Part shown: one piece after another, positions 1 through 25,600 of the stretch
How positions within the stretch are numbered: the first letter of the stretch is position 1
Layout of the letters: every line of letters begins with the position of its first letter
Source of the DNA: Rhabdophis nuchalis
Taxonomy: Eukaryota; Chordata; Lepidosauria; Squamata; Natricidae
Direction of reading: 5' to 3'
DNA length: 64,000 nt
Assembly: GCA_039707465.1 (NCBI GenBank)
Contig: CM077658.1
Coordinates: forward strand, 14,452,074-14,516,073
Translations under genes and position numbers: made by a program
Notes under the pieces: generated by a model
The model's input: only the letters and a program-made list of their open reading frames with translations
The model's database searches: none
Told to the model about the DNA's origin: nothing

Positions 1-589
1 GGTAGATGTAAATAGATAAGAGATAGACAGACAGATATACAGTAGATGCCTGGCCACATTTTGCTTCGGCCCGAATGACTCAAAAGAGCGAGTACCCCAA
101 ATCTGCAGGCCGTGTCTCGGCTGGTTGAGCTTTGAAGTGAACAAGAGGCATCTTGAGTGCCTGTAATTTAAAAAGTAAATGAAGTTTCTGCATGACCAGC
201 CATTCAGACTTGTGCCGTTAGCTGCCTGTAGGAGAGAAGCCGCCCTGACTGGCCACGATCAATACAATAGGTTTTGCTTGAAAGCACCGCTATGCCTCTT
301 CTTCCGTTTTGCTTTCCTTCTGTTCGGCTGAAGAAGATTGAACTAAGTGGGTGGCAACTAACCATCCTAATCCTTAATGGAAGACAGTAGAAGGACGGCT
401 AGCGCAAAAGGGAGGCGTCCACCTCGCAAAGTCCCATACCTACATAAAGAACACAACGGACGCATCAAAATCTGTCCCCCCTTCATGAGGACTAAGAGAG
501 TTTCCCCAACCTGGTGCCCTCCAGATAGATGGAACTACTACTGTTGGGCGGATGGCTGGCATACAAGGTCAGCCTTTAAAGTGCTAGAA
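1..589. other. PARD6A downstream flank, no gene seen
   Basis: The first ~50 bases are a degraded AGAT/AGAC-type simple repeat. The rest is single-copy-looking sequence with only short chance ORFs. Confidence 0.4.
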
Positions 590-930
590 CAGTGATGGCC
601 AACCTTTTCGGCACCGAGGGCACAAACTAGAACATGTGTACATGCACATGCATGTGTGCACGCCAGAATGCTGGAAACCTGAAGATCAGCTGGCTGGTGC
701 ACACGCATGCCGGCCAGCTGGTCTTTGTGTTTCCTGCATGTGCTTACGCACCAGCCAGCTGGTCTTTGGGCATGCCAGACCACCAGAAACCTGAAGAACA
801 GGTGGCCGGTGCACGCATGCCTATTTTTTGGGCATTTTTGGCTGTTTTTGAGCATTTTCATTTTGGACCAAAAACAGCCTGGAAAATAACCCCAAAATGG
901 CATGAAAACCACCCATAAAACCTGAAAACA
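590..930. repeat. Degraded hAT-type MITE relic
   Basis: It opens with a CAGTGATGGCCAACC terminus, typical of hAT non-autonomous elements in reptiles. The interior repeats a GCCAGCTGGTCTTT-like unit. No matching right terminus was resolved, so the right edge is approximate. Confidence 0.4.
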
Positions 931-1130
931 GCCTGGCAGATTTCTTCGCTCCCTTGCTAAAAGCCCTGAGAGTGTTCTTGGCTAATGGAGGGGGTCCCCC
1001 CTAATCTGCCTGCCACAGAGACTGAGGAAGGGGCTTGACTGGGTGGGTAGGGATCCCCCCAGCTGAAATTTGTCAAGCCGCCACTTCAAATGGCCCCAGA
1101 TGACCATCTTTTGGATAGGCAGACCAGCGT

Positions 1131-1239
1131 CTCTCTCTCTCTCTCTGTTTCTCTCTCTCTTTCCATCTCTCTCTCTGTTTCTTTCTCTCTCTCTCTCTCT
1201 CTCTCTCTCCATCTCTCTCTCTGTTTCTCTCGGTGTCTC

Positions 1240-1271
<32 letters not shown>

Positions 1272-1273
1272 CC
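1131..1273. repeat. (CT)n simple repeat
   Basis: A ~140 bp pyrimidine tract of CT with occasional TTT and CCAT interruptions. It produces low-complexity Ser/Leu and Arg/Glu ORFs on the two strands that are not genes. Confidence 0.9.
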
Positions 1274-1841
1274 AATGGTTTCCTTCTGCTGTCATCTCCT
1301 AATACTGCAGGTTTCTTTCAAAAAATTAAAAATTAAGCTAAAACAATGTGAAGGAGCACTGCTTTAAAAAAAAAAAGCCATGATTTAATAGTCTGTTGCA
1401 GTATATTAACTGTGACACATGTCATCATAAAAACACCTAAAATCAAACACTTCATGAGAAGTTGCTGGAGGCAGAGCTTGGGGGATGAAGGAGGCCAGCC
1501 CCCCTACCTGGAATACAGGTAGAGGCCGAAAGGGGGAAAAGTACGAAGAGGCCCGACCCTTTAGCTCCCTGGACACAGGAAGGAGAGAGACTCTGGGGCA
1601 GCCAAGGTTGGAAGAAGGTGGACTGGTCCCTCTCCTTCCAATGGCCACTGTCAACTTGGTTGCAAGCGCCACCATTGGAACATGAAGGGGATGCGCAAGT
1701 CCCGGTCAGCGAGGGCGAACCTTGGTTCCGATCTCTAGATTTGACCTCCGAGGGTCAAGGATGGCATGGCTCTTCCACGCTGACCGCAAGAGACAATGTT
1801 TTTCAAGTAAGAACGGGAAGGAGAGACCACAGCACCGAAGG

Positions 1842-17149
<15,308 letters not shown>

Positions 17150-17348
17150 GCTGCGCCGGCCGGGCCGGGTCGCCTCCACCGCCCCGCCGGTTGTCTCGCC
17201 GCCTCCGCCGGCTATTATTGCTGCTGCTGCTCCGCCGCCGCCGCCGCCGCCGAACGGGGACAGCCAGCAGGAGGGGAGGAGGAGGGAGGGGGGAGTTTGG
17301 AGGAAGAAGACAGGAGGAGGGAAGGGGGGGGGGAGAACTCACCGTCTA

Positions 17349-17356
17349 TGACGTCA
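17349..17356. promoter_or_regulatory. Full palindromic CRE in the PARD6A promoter
   Basis: TGACGTCA, 200 bp upstream of the start codon, inside the CpG island. The binding role is inferred from the consensus. Confidence 0.5.
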
Positions 17357-17599
17357 CCCCAGCAGTCGGCGAGGGGCCTCGCCATTGGCTCCGGCGGGCC
17401 GAAGAGGGCGGGGTTCAGAACCTCCGCGGCGTTCGGATGGAACGTTGCTGACAACGTCGTCTAGGTAACCGGGCTGCGGGTGGTCCAAGGTGTATCCCGC
17501 GGGCGGCAGATCAAAGGGAAAGGGGAGTTTGGACCGCTCGGCCGTCGGTCGTGGAAAAAGCGGGCGCGCGCGTGTGTAGAGAGGATCATTAAGCGCTGG

Positions 17600-18345
17600 A
17601 ACAAGACTAGTCAGCCCCCCCCCCCCCTTACACCTGGACACATCAATCAAGAATGGCAATCATTGTACATTTGCAACGTGCAGAGGTTGGGGGGGGGGGG
17701 TGTTGGAGCTTCCAAATTTTGGAGATGACAGATTTCATCTGTCATCTGAAAGGAAAGGCAAATCTATTCATAAACGAAAGGAACCCCAACTTGCAAGCTG
17801 AAATAAACAAGTAGAGGAAATTAAAATTCAATCCATGACATAAATTACGGCCCACGGATGAATAAAGGTTACATCAAACTAGGCAGTTTTGCTATAGGCA
17901 CAAAGAGTTTGAAGCGTAGGTCCAGTATTGTTTTTCTTTTTTTTAAACTTGGTTTTGTAAAAAAAATGTTTAGAAAATTTCCCCTTCGTGGGCCCCCTTT
18001 GAGCTACGTGGGCCCTGGAACAATGTACCAGCAAGAGATGCTCACTCACTGAATTGATTTTTTTGAGCGAAAAATAAATAAATTGAGCAAATGTACTGAA
18101 GGGCTGGATAATTCTGTCTTCCCAAATGACCCTACTTTTAGCTTCCTTTTAGACTAAGCAGTGAAGCCTGTGAAAAGCCTGGGTCCCGTCTTGAAGCTTT
18201 TTTTAGAAAAGTTTCCTCCAACGTATAATGGTTACCAAGGAAAAAAACCCTGAATTTTGTAGTTACTTAAATTAAATCATGGTTAGAGGCTGCTCTACCC
18301 CCACCTTCTTCTATTTTTAGGACCAGATCCTTGGGCCAATCAATC
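17600..18345. other. PARD6A upstream spacer, no gene seen
   Basis: Homopolymer C and G runs near 17617 and 17690, then AT-rich sequence without coding similarity. Confidence 0.35.
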
Positions 18346-18410
18346 TCTCTCTCCCTCTCCTTCTCCCTCTCCTTCTCCCTCTCCCTCTCTCCCCCCCTCT
18401 CTCCCTCCAG
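18343..18410. repeat. (CTCCCT)n-like simple repeat
   Basis: Pyrimidine-rich CTCTCCCT/CCTTCTC units over ~65 bp. Confidence 0.8.
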
Positions 18411-18472
18411 AGAGGTGGTTGGTGGGAAAATGGGAGGAAGAAGAAGTGTGTTGAATATGTTCTCTACCTTGA

Positions 18473-18880
18473 CTTGTTGTTGTTAGCTGTGAAGTCGTGT
18501 CCGACCCATCGCGACCCTATGGATGACGTTCCTCTAGGGCTAGGCCTTCCTGTCTTCTACAATCCTCTGGAGCCCATTTAAGCTCACGCCGACTGCTTCA
18601 GTGACTCCATCCAGCCACCTCATTCTCTGCCCTCCCTTTCTTCTTTTGCCCTCAGTCTTTCCCAGCATGAGGCTCTTCTCCAGGGAGTCCTTCCTTCTTG
18701 TTGACTGGCCAAAGTATTTGAGTTCCTCTTCAGGATCTGGCCTTCTAAAGAGCAGTCAGGGTTGATCTCCTCTAGGACTGACCACTTTGATCACCATGCA
18801 GTCCAAGGGACTCACAGGAATCTTCTCCAGCACCATAATTCAAAGGCCTCCATTCTTTGGCGCTCAGCCTTTACTACCTT
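18473..18880 (-). mobile_element. BovB/RTE LINE 3' end
   Basis: Minus-strand copy. GTCGTGTCCGACCCATCGCG is the complement of the BovB 3' terminus, followed by reversed codons for the C-terminal region of the RTE ORF. It shares order with 26926-27330. Confidence 0.8.
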
Positions 18881-19570
18881 GAGTAAGTTGTACAAATAAT
18901 AAATATGAGATACAAATACATGTGAGAGAGGGGAAAAATGTCTGCCCAATATTCTTGGATCACACATACATTCATGTAACTCTATCCATGCACCCCTTCC
19001 TTCCTTTATAAATGAGTTCTGACAATGCCCAGCAACCTGTTTTAAGAAGAAGGCTACGTCTGTCATCTTTTAAAGGCCTCACCTTTTCTGGCATACTTCT
19101 TCATTCAAAAATCCCAGAGGTTTTGTTTTTGTTTTGTTTTTAATGTGTGGGAGGCCTTTACTAATTTTGTTCTGCCGCAGCTTCTTTGGGTGTCCTTGGC
19201 TGGCTTAACCTTCGTTTTGTAAGGAGTGCCTACCGAAAGAGGCTCTGTACTGTTCAGAAGGCGTGGAGCACACCGGTGATTCAACATAAATGAGAACGTT
19301 TTGGTCTATTCCCTGCAGGATTTATGACCAGCTGGTCCAGCTGATAGTAAATGCAAAAAGTGAGCTGTAGGTTTCCGCTCCCCACCCCCCTCTATGCTTT
19401 GAAAAGGCAATTTGGGTTTCCAATGTTCTTCAGTCCTCTTTTATGACACCCATGCTTTAATCAGTCCTGATTACTGGGGACAACAGGGACTGGTCCCTGC
19501 ATATACATTTAATAAATAATAGTAATCATTTTTGCGGGCAACATTCCCGGTATCTTTTACCTAGGGTTGG
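18881..19570. other. PARD6A-ACD spacer, no gene seen
   Basis: No coding similarity. A partial tRNA-like repeat of the third family may lie at 19575-19680 on the minus strand. Confidence 0.35.
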
Positions 19571-19798
19571 CAGGGGGTGACTAAGTCCATAATCATCCAT
19601 CTGGTTTTCTGCCTAAGGCAAGACTAAACTCACCGTCTCCCGGTTTGTAATCCAGCACTGTATCCATTATTAGACCAAATTGTTTTCATAGCTCCAAGCA
19701 GTGCGCGCTCAATTCTGCTCCAAAGCAGAATGAGTAGAAGGATGTAGGCTACTGCCCCAGTGGCCTATCAATGCAACTGTAGAAAGAACACACCTCTG

Positions 19799-20216
19799 TA
19801 ACAGAATAAGAGAAGAGTCGGAAGGGACCTTGGAGGTCTTCTAGTCCAAGCCCCTGCTCAGGCAGGAAACCCTATACCATTTCAGCCAAATTATTGTTCA
19901 GTCTCATCTTTAAAACTTCCAGCGTTGAAGCACCCAGAATTTCTGGAGGCAACTTGTTCACCGATTAATTGTTCTCACTGTCAGGAAATTTTTCCTTAGT
20001 TCTAGGTTAGTTCTTTCCTTGATTAGTTTCCACCCATTGCTTCTTGTCTTGCCTTCAGGTGCTTTGGAGAATAAACTGACCTCCCTCTTCTTTGTGGCAG
20101 CCTCTTAGATATTAAAAGACTGCTATCATGCCACTCCTAGTCCTTCTTTTCATTAAACTAAACCTACCCAATTATCCCCTAATCATCTTTGTTGGTCTTC
20201 TCTGTACATGGTGCCA
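19799..20216 (-). mobile_element. CR1 LINE 3' fragment
   Basis: Minus-strand CR1 end: GGAAGGGACCTTGGAGGTCT, a GGCAGGAAACC block, then the complement of the NLWN/RRNFL and KLIKERS codons. Frames are broken. Confidence 0.8.
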
Positions 20217-20609
20217 TTGTAAAAATAAGTTGACATAACTAACGCCAGGGAGAAAAACGATCTAGCAATTTTCACCCAATTGCAGAAATAGAATTTGTTT
20301 TAGAATGTGTGCAGAAATAGAATTTGTTTTAGAATGTTTCGAACAAAGATACTTATACAACATGTTTGAGCCGTGTTTATTTAGTACTGAAAGACTCTGT
20401 TGGAATATCCTGTCCCTGTTGCATTTATCCTCTCTCCAGTGGTCTACCATCTTGCAAGCTCCCCATTAATTCCATTACTTCTCCAGGAAAATTCTAATGA
20501 AGTGACTCAATCTCTGGCAAGTTTCTTCAATAACTATTCACCTTATTCAGAATCGCAGAAGAAAGTTGCTCTTCTGAAACCATCTAGCCACTGAGAAGTT
20601 CATGGGGAA

Positions 20610-20900
20610 ATTGGAGAACATTGGGGGAAAAAACAAATCACTCTCTTATTTAAGAAAGGATGAGACGAGTTCATGGAGAACAAGGGTATCCATGGCTATC
20701 ATGATGGATGCCTAAGGACACCTTCCGGGATGGAGAGATAGGCAGGATATCTCTCAATGCCATTTGCAGGGAATCATAAGCAGGTGAAGACATCTGCTTG
20801 GGAAGACCCTGAAGCAAATGGGGAGCCACTGTGTGAGACAGAATGCTGGACTGGATGGGCTATGGCCTGTTCCAGCAAGGCTGTTCTTATGTTCTTATTT
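20610..20900 (+). repeat. Unclassified interspersed repeat (shared with 47535-47830)
   Basis: Inverted copy of 47535-47830, sharing TATCCATGGCTATCATGATG, ATTTGCAGGGAATCATAAGC and CTGAAGCAAATGGGGAGCCA. It ends TTCTTATGTTCTTA, as many CR1/L3-related repeats do. Confidence 0.6.
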
Positions 20901-21780
20901 TCTCTGTACATCAATTAAATAGAGGGTTGAAAGACCAGGTGTGCTTCACTTAAAAACTACTGGGGAGGATCCAGGAGCTGGGGTGAAGTTCTAGTCATTT
21001 TGTCGGATGGTTCCTGGTCATTTCCCTTTCTTGAGGATCCTGGGTTTTCTGAATCTGCTTCCTAACTTAAATTGCTCTCCCTAAACTCTCCTTCAGCCCT
21101 GTTCTATGACAAAGAAGCCTCATGTGTCAACCAAGCTGAGCTGAGGTTCGGTTAGGAGCTGAACTAGATTCTGGAAGTAGATGGAGGCCCCAAAGTAAAG
21201 GGTCAACTGTGTATAACCAGCCAATGAATGAATGATGTTGCAGTGATCCAACAGGCTCCTGAATGCCACGATTTGGCACAAATAATAGAGTGGCATATTT
21301 GTGGTTTCATGGTGAGTGAGGATTATAGTGTTCCAAGCAGCTGATTTTTTTGTAGCTAGATCTGCCTACTTCTGGTTTATGCCTGCAGAATTCAGGAAGG
21401 TCAGTCCAGTTTTTCATGTTTAGCCAGTAACACTATCTTCTGACCAGGCTGATGTTTTTTTTTTAAATTGCTCGATACATTTTTAACAACTGAGCTGGGG
21501 TGTAAAACACGGAAGACAGTCCCTCCTTGGCAACTTGTCCAAGGTCTTATCGCTTCTGCCGAGAATGTGAATTGCAGAAAACCCGGTGGCTATCTTATGT
21601 CACCAGGCTGGTGCTGAGCATGTTTGCATGTTCTGCCCTGCCAGATGTTCCGTCTGCTCTTAATCAGCCACTTAGCAGATGTCTGCAAAAGCTAAAAAGT
21701 TCTTCTCCTAATGTTGTTCTCACTGGGTGCGTACCGGGTGCATCGGAGGATCAAACGAGATCTTGGTATGCAGGAAGGGA
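20901..21780. other. PARD6A-ACD spacer, no gene seen
   Basis: No coding similarity or named repeat recognised. Confidence 0.35.
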
Positions 21781-21782
21781 CC

Positions 21783-22082
21783 CAGTGGCTGTGCTTGTCG
21801 ATCAGAAAGGTCGGCAGTTCGGAGGTTCGAATCCCTAGCACCGCGTAACGGACTGCGTTCCCACTACTTGCCCCAGCTTCTGCCAACCTAGCAGTTCGAA
21901 AGCATGTAAAAAATGCAAGTAGAAAAACAGGAACCCCTTTTGGTGGGAAGGTAACATCGTTCCATGCACCATCGGTATTGAGTCATGTCGGCCACATGAC
22001 CACGGAGACGTCTTTAGACAGCGCTGGTTCTTTGGCTTTGAAACGGAGATGAGCACTGCCCCCTAGAGGTCGGGAACGAAGG
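21783..22082 (+). mobile_element. tRNA-derived SINE (family 1)
   Basis: Head GATCAGAAAGGTCGGCAGTT and B-box GGTTCGAATCC are intact. The body ends at CCCCTAGAGGTCGGGAACGA. A fragment of the GGTAGTCC MITE follows (22085-22155). Confidence 0.85.
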
Positions 22083-22229
22083 GAACTTTTTTCAGTGCCG
22101 TTGTGAGCTTGAACAAGTCACTAAACGCACTGTTGTAAATCAAGGACTCCCTTTATACACTGCCTTTGCTCCATTCTCCACTCTGGTTACCTGCAGGACT
22201 GCCTCTTACCACATACCTCCATTTGACCT

Positions 22230-22625
22230 GTTCGCTCCCAAAGGGAGGGCCTCCTTAGGGTGCCATCCGCCGAACAATGCCGGCTGGCGACTCCCAGGGG
22301 AAGAGCCTTCTCTGTGGCAGGCCCTGCCCTCTGGAACGACCTGCCCCCTCGACCTCCGCACAATCACGGACCTCCGCCTCTTTCGTCGGGCGCTAAAAAC
22401 ATATTTCTTTCATGTGGCCGGCTTGGCATAGCTGTTTTTATTGCTGATTTTTAGTTGGGTTTTAACTATGTTTTTAGCACGGGCCAAATTTATTTAATTT
22501 AGTTTTAACTATTTTGACTGTTTGTATATTTTGTATTTTATTGTTTCCTGTGCACCGCCCTGAGTTCCATTTTGGGAGAGAGGGCGGTATAGAAATACAA
22601 TAAAGATTAAAGATTAAGATTAGAA
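22230..22625 (+). mobile_element. L2-type LINE 3' end
   Basis: Codons for [20 protein letters not shown] and a LRLFRRAL-like end, then a 3' UTR with CACCGCCCTGAGTTCCATTT and a GGCGGTATAGAAATACAATAAA tail. A different subfamily from the 8613 copy. Confidence 0.75.
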
Positions 22626-23515
22626 CCTCTGAGGGTGACCCAAAAAATGCGGACAGCCATTCATCCAGAGTGGCTGATGTTTCTATAAACCTGGCCGCGG
22701 GGATGAACTGTTTTAATCTAGGGTGGTGAAAATCCAGCGGAGTTTCATAGCACCTTTTCTGAGTAACCAATTTCATTGAAAGGCATAGGCTTGACCTTTG
22801 CGCCTCCTTGCCTCCAGCTCTTCAGTTAATAGATTTGCACCTTGCTTTACACAACACACATCCCGCCAGTTCCAATTATTCACATCAGTTCACAGGGCCA
22901 TCCTGCGAGGGTAAACTCTTTTAATATAATTTTTAGCAGCTGATACATGATTTGGGAGCGGTGGCCTTTGCATCCTATTTGGTAACTCAGCATGGTGGCC
23001 AAGTCCTGAATTGTGATGGATTACGGTTGGGTGCCCATTTGCCCCAAAAGGGCCGCTCCCTTTCCTTTTCTCCCCGTGCCCAAAGCTAGCTAGTTTAAAA
23101 TGAGCAAGGTGTCTCAATAAAATTCAGTACAACAGTGCACTGCTCATAATAAAAAGCATATTTTTCAAGACACGCCAGATGCACTTTCAGCTGCTAGGTT
23201 AAGCCATAATTTAACTGCAACGTCTAGCTTTGCAAAATCATAAGCCACAATTTCCAAGCAACAGTGGACATGTTTCCATTGTTCAATAAGATGAAGCCAA
23301 CTATGGTCCATTGTGGTTTATATTACATGCTACAGTGGCTGGGTTTAAACACAACTAGGCAACCTGTGATCTGTTGAGTCATATTTTCTTACCAGATTCC
23401 TGACTTCTAACTTCTGCCTCTATTTTCTAACCATGGATAGAATAATTCCCAAGTTAAAAAGTATTTGCCAACTAGATCTTTGGATTTTAACTCCCAGTGT
23501 CCCTAACCAGCAGGA
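22626..23515. other. PARD6A-ACD spacer, no gene seen
   Basis: No supported coding segment. Confidence 0.35.
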
Positions 23516-23517
23516 CC

Positions 23518-23808
23518 AGTAATAATAATAATAATATAATAATTTAATTTTATAACCCGCTCTCTCTCCCCAAGGGGACTCGAGGCGGGGCACAGGCAAT
23601 TAAAAATACAAAGAACAAAATACAGAATACAAACTACAAAATTAAAAGTGAATTAAATTATCCCTGCGCTAAAACCCATATGCTAAACTAAAAATTACCC
23701 CTAAAAACCCCTAACCTAAAAAGAGACTACCCAAGGCCGGCCAGGCGAAAAAAGTGTGTCTTTAATTTTAAGCGGAAGGAGCGGAGGTCCGTGGTTGTCC
23801 TAATATCA
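23518..23808 (-). mobile_element. L2-type LINE 3' end
   Basis: Minus-strand copy of the same subfamily as 8613-9945: an (AAT)n remnant, CCCCAAGGGGACTCGAGGCG, and the ORF end up to GAGCGGAGGTCCGTGGTTGT. Confidence 0.8.
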
Positions 23809-23894
23809 ACTGGTTTCTCAACTGGTTTGTCTTTCAATACCATAAAACCGCTTACTGCATCAGAAAGGCTATATTTAAATATTCCCGTTGTTGT

Positions 23895-24940
23895 TGTTTA
23901 TTTGTTAGACAAATTAGATAAATGTTGGAAATATCACCAGTTATTTGAATCTAACTATATGTGGTGGACATGTGGAGAAGCAAAGAATTACTGGACTAAG
24001 ATGGTTGGAAAGGATGATAAAATGTATTGAGTTAAAACCAGAAATATTTTTGTTGGGGATATTACCTGAAACCTATAATAAAGAGAATACATATTTAATT
24101 ATTCATCTATTAACTGCAGCTAGAATTGTATTTGCACAATATTGGAAATGTGAAGGATTCCTACTAAAAAGAGGGTGATTAGGAAAATATTAGAATGCGC
24201 AGAAATGAATAGATTAACATTGGCAATTAAGAACAACCTATTATATGATATGGGAGGTGTTTTATCAATGGTTAGAGAATAAAAACGGAAATTGGAAATA
24301 AAAGAAGATAAAAAGAATAGAAAATGTATTTAGAGATAAGAATAAAATGATCATTAGTTGGCATATGCTGAAAATAACTATAATCGATGTTATTGTATAT
24401 ATATATTACATGGGAGGGAGTCAAAACTATTCTCCAAGGCACCTGGGGGCAGGACAAGAAGCAGTGGGTGGAAACTAATCAAGGAGAGAAGCAACTTAGA
24501 ACTAAGGAGAAATTTCCTGACAGTTAGAACAATTAACCTCTGGAACAGGTTGCCTCCAGAAGTTGTTAATGCCCCAACCCTGGAAGTCTTTAAGAAGATG
24601 TTAGATAGCCATTTGTCTGAAATGGTATAAGGTTCCTGCCCACGCAGGGGGTTGGACTAGAAGACCTACAAGGTCCCTTCCAACTCTGCTATTGTATTGT
24701 ATTGTATTGTATTGTATTGTATTGTATTGTATTGTATTGTATTGTATTGTATATATTAGACGATATACTAGAAGGTATGTTAAGAAGGCAATGAAGAGAC
24801 AAGATTTAATTGTACAATGCATTATAATTTATGGAAGAACATTGCAGAGATATTTGTGTCCAGATGACTCACGGCTTAAGGAAAGAAAATATGTATTTTA
24901 AAATGGAAAAATAAAATGCTTTTACCAAAACAAAAAAAAG
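23895..24940 (+). mobile_element. L1 LINE 3' end, split by a CR1 insertion
   Basis: The L1 ORF2 C-terminal motif region (LDKCWKYHQLFESNYMWW, CGEAKNYW, GILPETYNKENTYLIIHLLT) runs to ~24405. It resumes at ~24755 and ends near 24940 in ATAAAATGC and poly-A. Frameshifts are present. Confidence 0.75.
24410..24755 (+). mobile_element. CR1 LINE 3' fragment with an (ATTGT)n tail
   Basis: A 3' piece starting in KLFSKAPGGRT, through NHLSEMV-like codons and the GGGGGTTGGACTAGAAGACC block to CCAACTCTGCTATTGT. The tail expands into ~60 bp of ATTGT pentamers. Inserted within the L1 copy. Confidence 0.85.
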
Positions 24941-25079
24941 GAAAGACTTTATTTAAATATTCCAGTTGTTTTCCTGGGTCCTTATTGCCCCCCCCCCAAA
25001 AAAAATCCAGTTTGGAGTAATTGACCCAGATTTGGGAAGCGCTGGTCTATTAGAGCGCAAGCTGAACGCAACTGAGGTC

Positions 25080-25600
25080 GAGGCTAGGTCAATCCGGCCG
25101 CGCTCCCACCCTTTGAATCGGGACTAAACATCGGCGTGCGCAACCCTTCGGCAAACAACGTCGGCGGCCGTTGAACCGAACGGAGGCGCGCGGGGGGGGG
25201 GGGGCTCTCCGTGCGCCTTTGTTCCCTGCAAGGACGACGCGCGCAAAAAGGCTCCGCCTTGGCCACCGCCTCCGCCTTTCCCCTCCCGAGAGCGGGGCTG
25301 GCTTCCTCGGAAGGAGGAGCCCCCGGCGGTGACGCGGCGACGAGGCTTCTCCAGTCGTAGCAAGGGAGAACCGGGGACGGCCCGGGCCCGCCTTTGAAGC
25401 CGTCGTCTGCATGGATCAGGGCCCGGAGGGGTATTGGTTGCGCCGAAGGAATCCTCCGCTATGCCCGCGGCCCGGCCGGTGAGCTTTTGCAAGGACGGCG
25501 GGGGAGGTTGCAAAAAGGGCGGCTGCCGCTGGAAATCGTATTTTCCCCCCACTGCCAAGGATTCCTGGGATTTCTGGGATCGGGATGAGGTGGGTGAGGA
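25080..25600. promoter_or_regulatory. ACD: CpG island and promoter of ACD
   Basis: CpG-dense segment with GC-box-like CCCCTCCCG stretches, ending over ACD exon 1. No TATA box was seen. It is separate from the PARD6A island ~7.5 kb away. Confidence 0.7.
25461..25478 (+). CDS. ACD: ACD coding exon 1
   Basis: Six codons, MPAARP, with donor CCG|GTGAGC, phase 0, in the CpG island. Chosen because it fits exon 2 in phase and sits just before the conserved PWI motif, as in human TPP1. Confidence 0.65.

Noticed and set aside
982..1336. Arg/Glu-rich and Ser/Leu-rich ORFs
   Set aside because: Translation of the (CT)n repeat.
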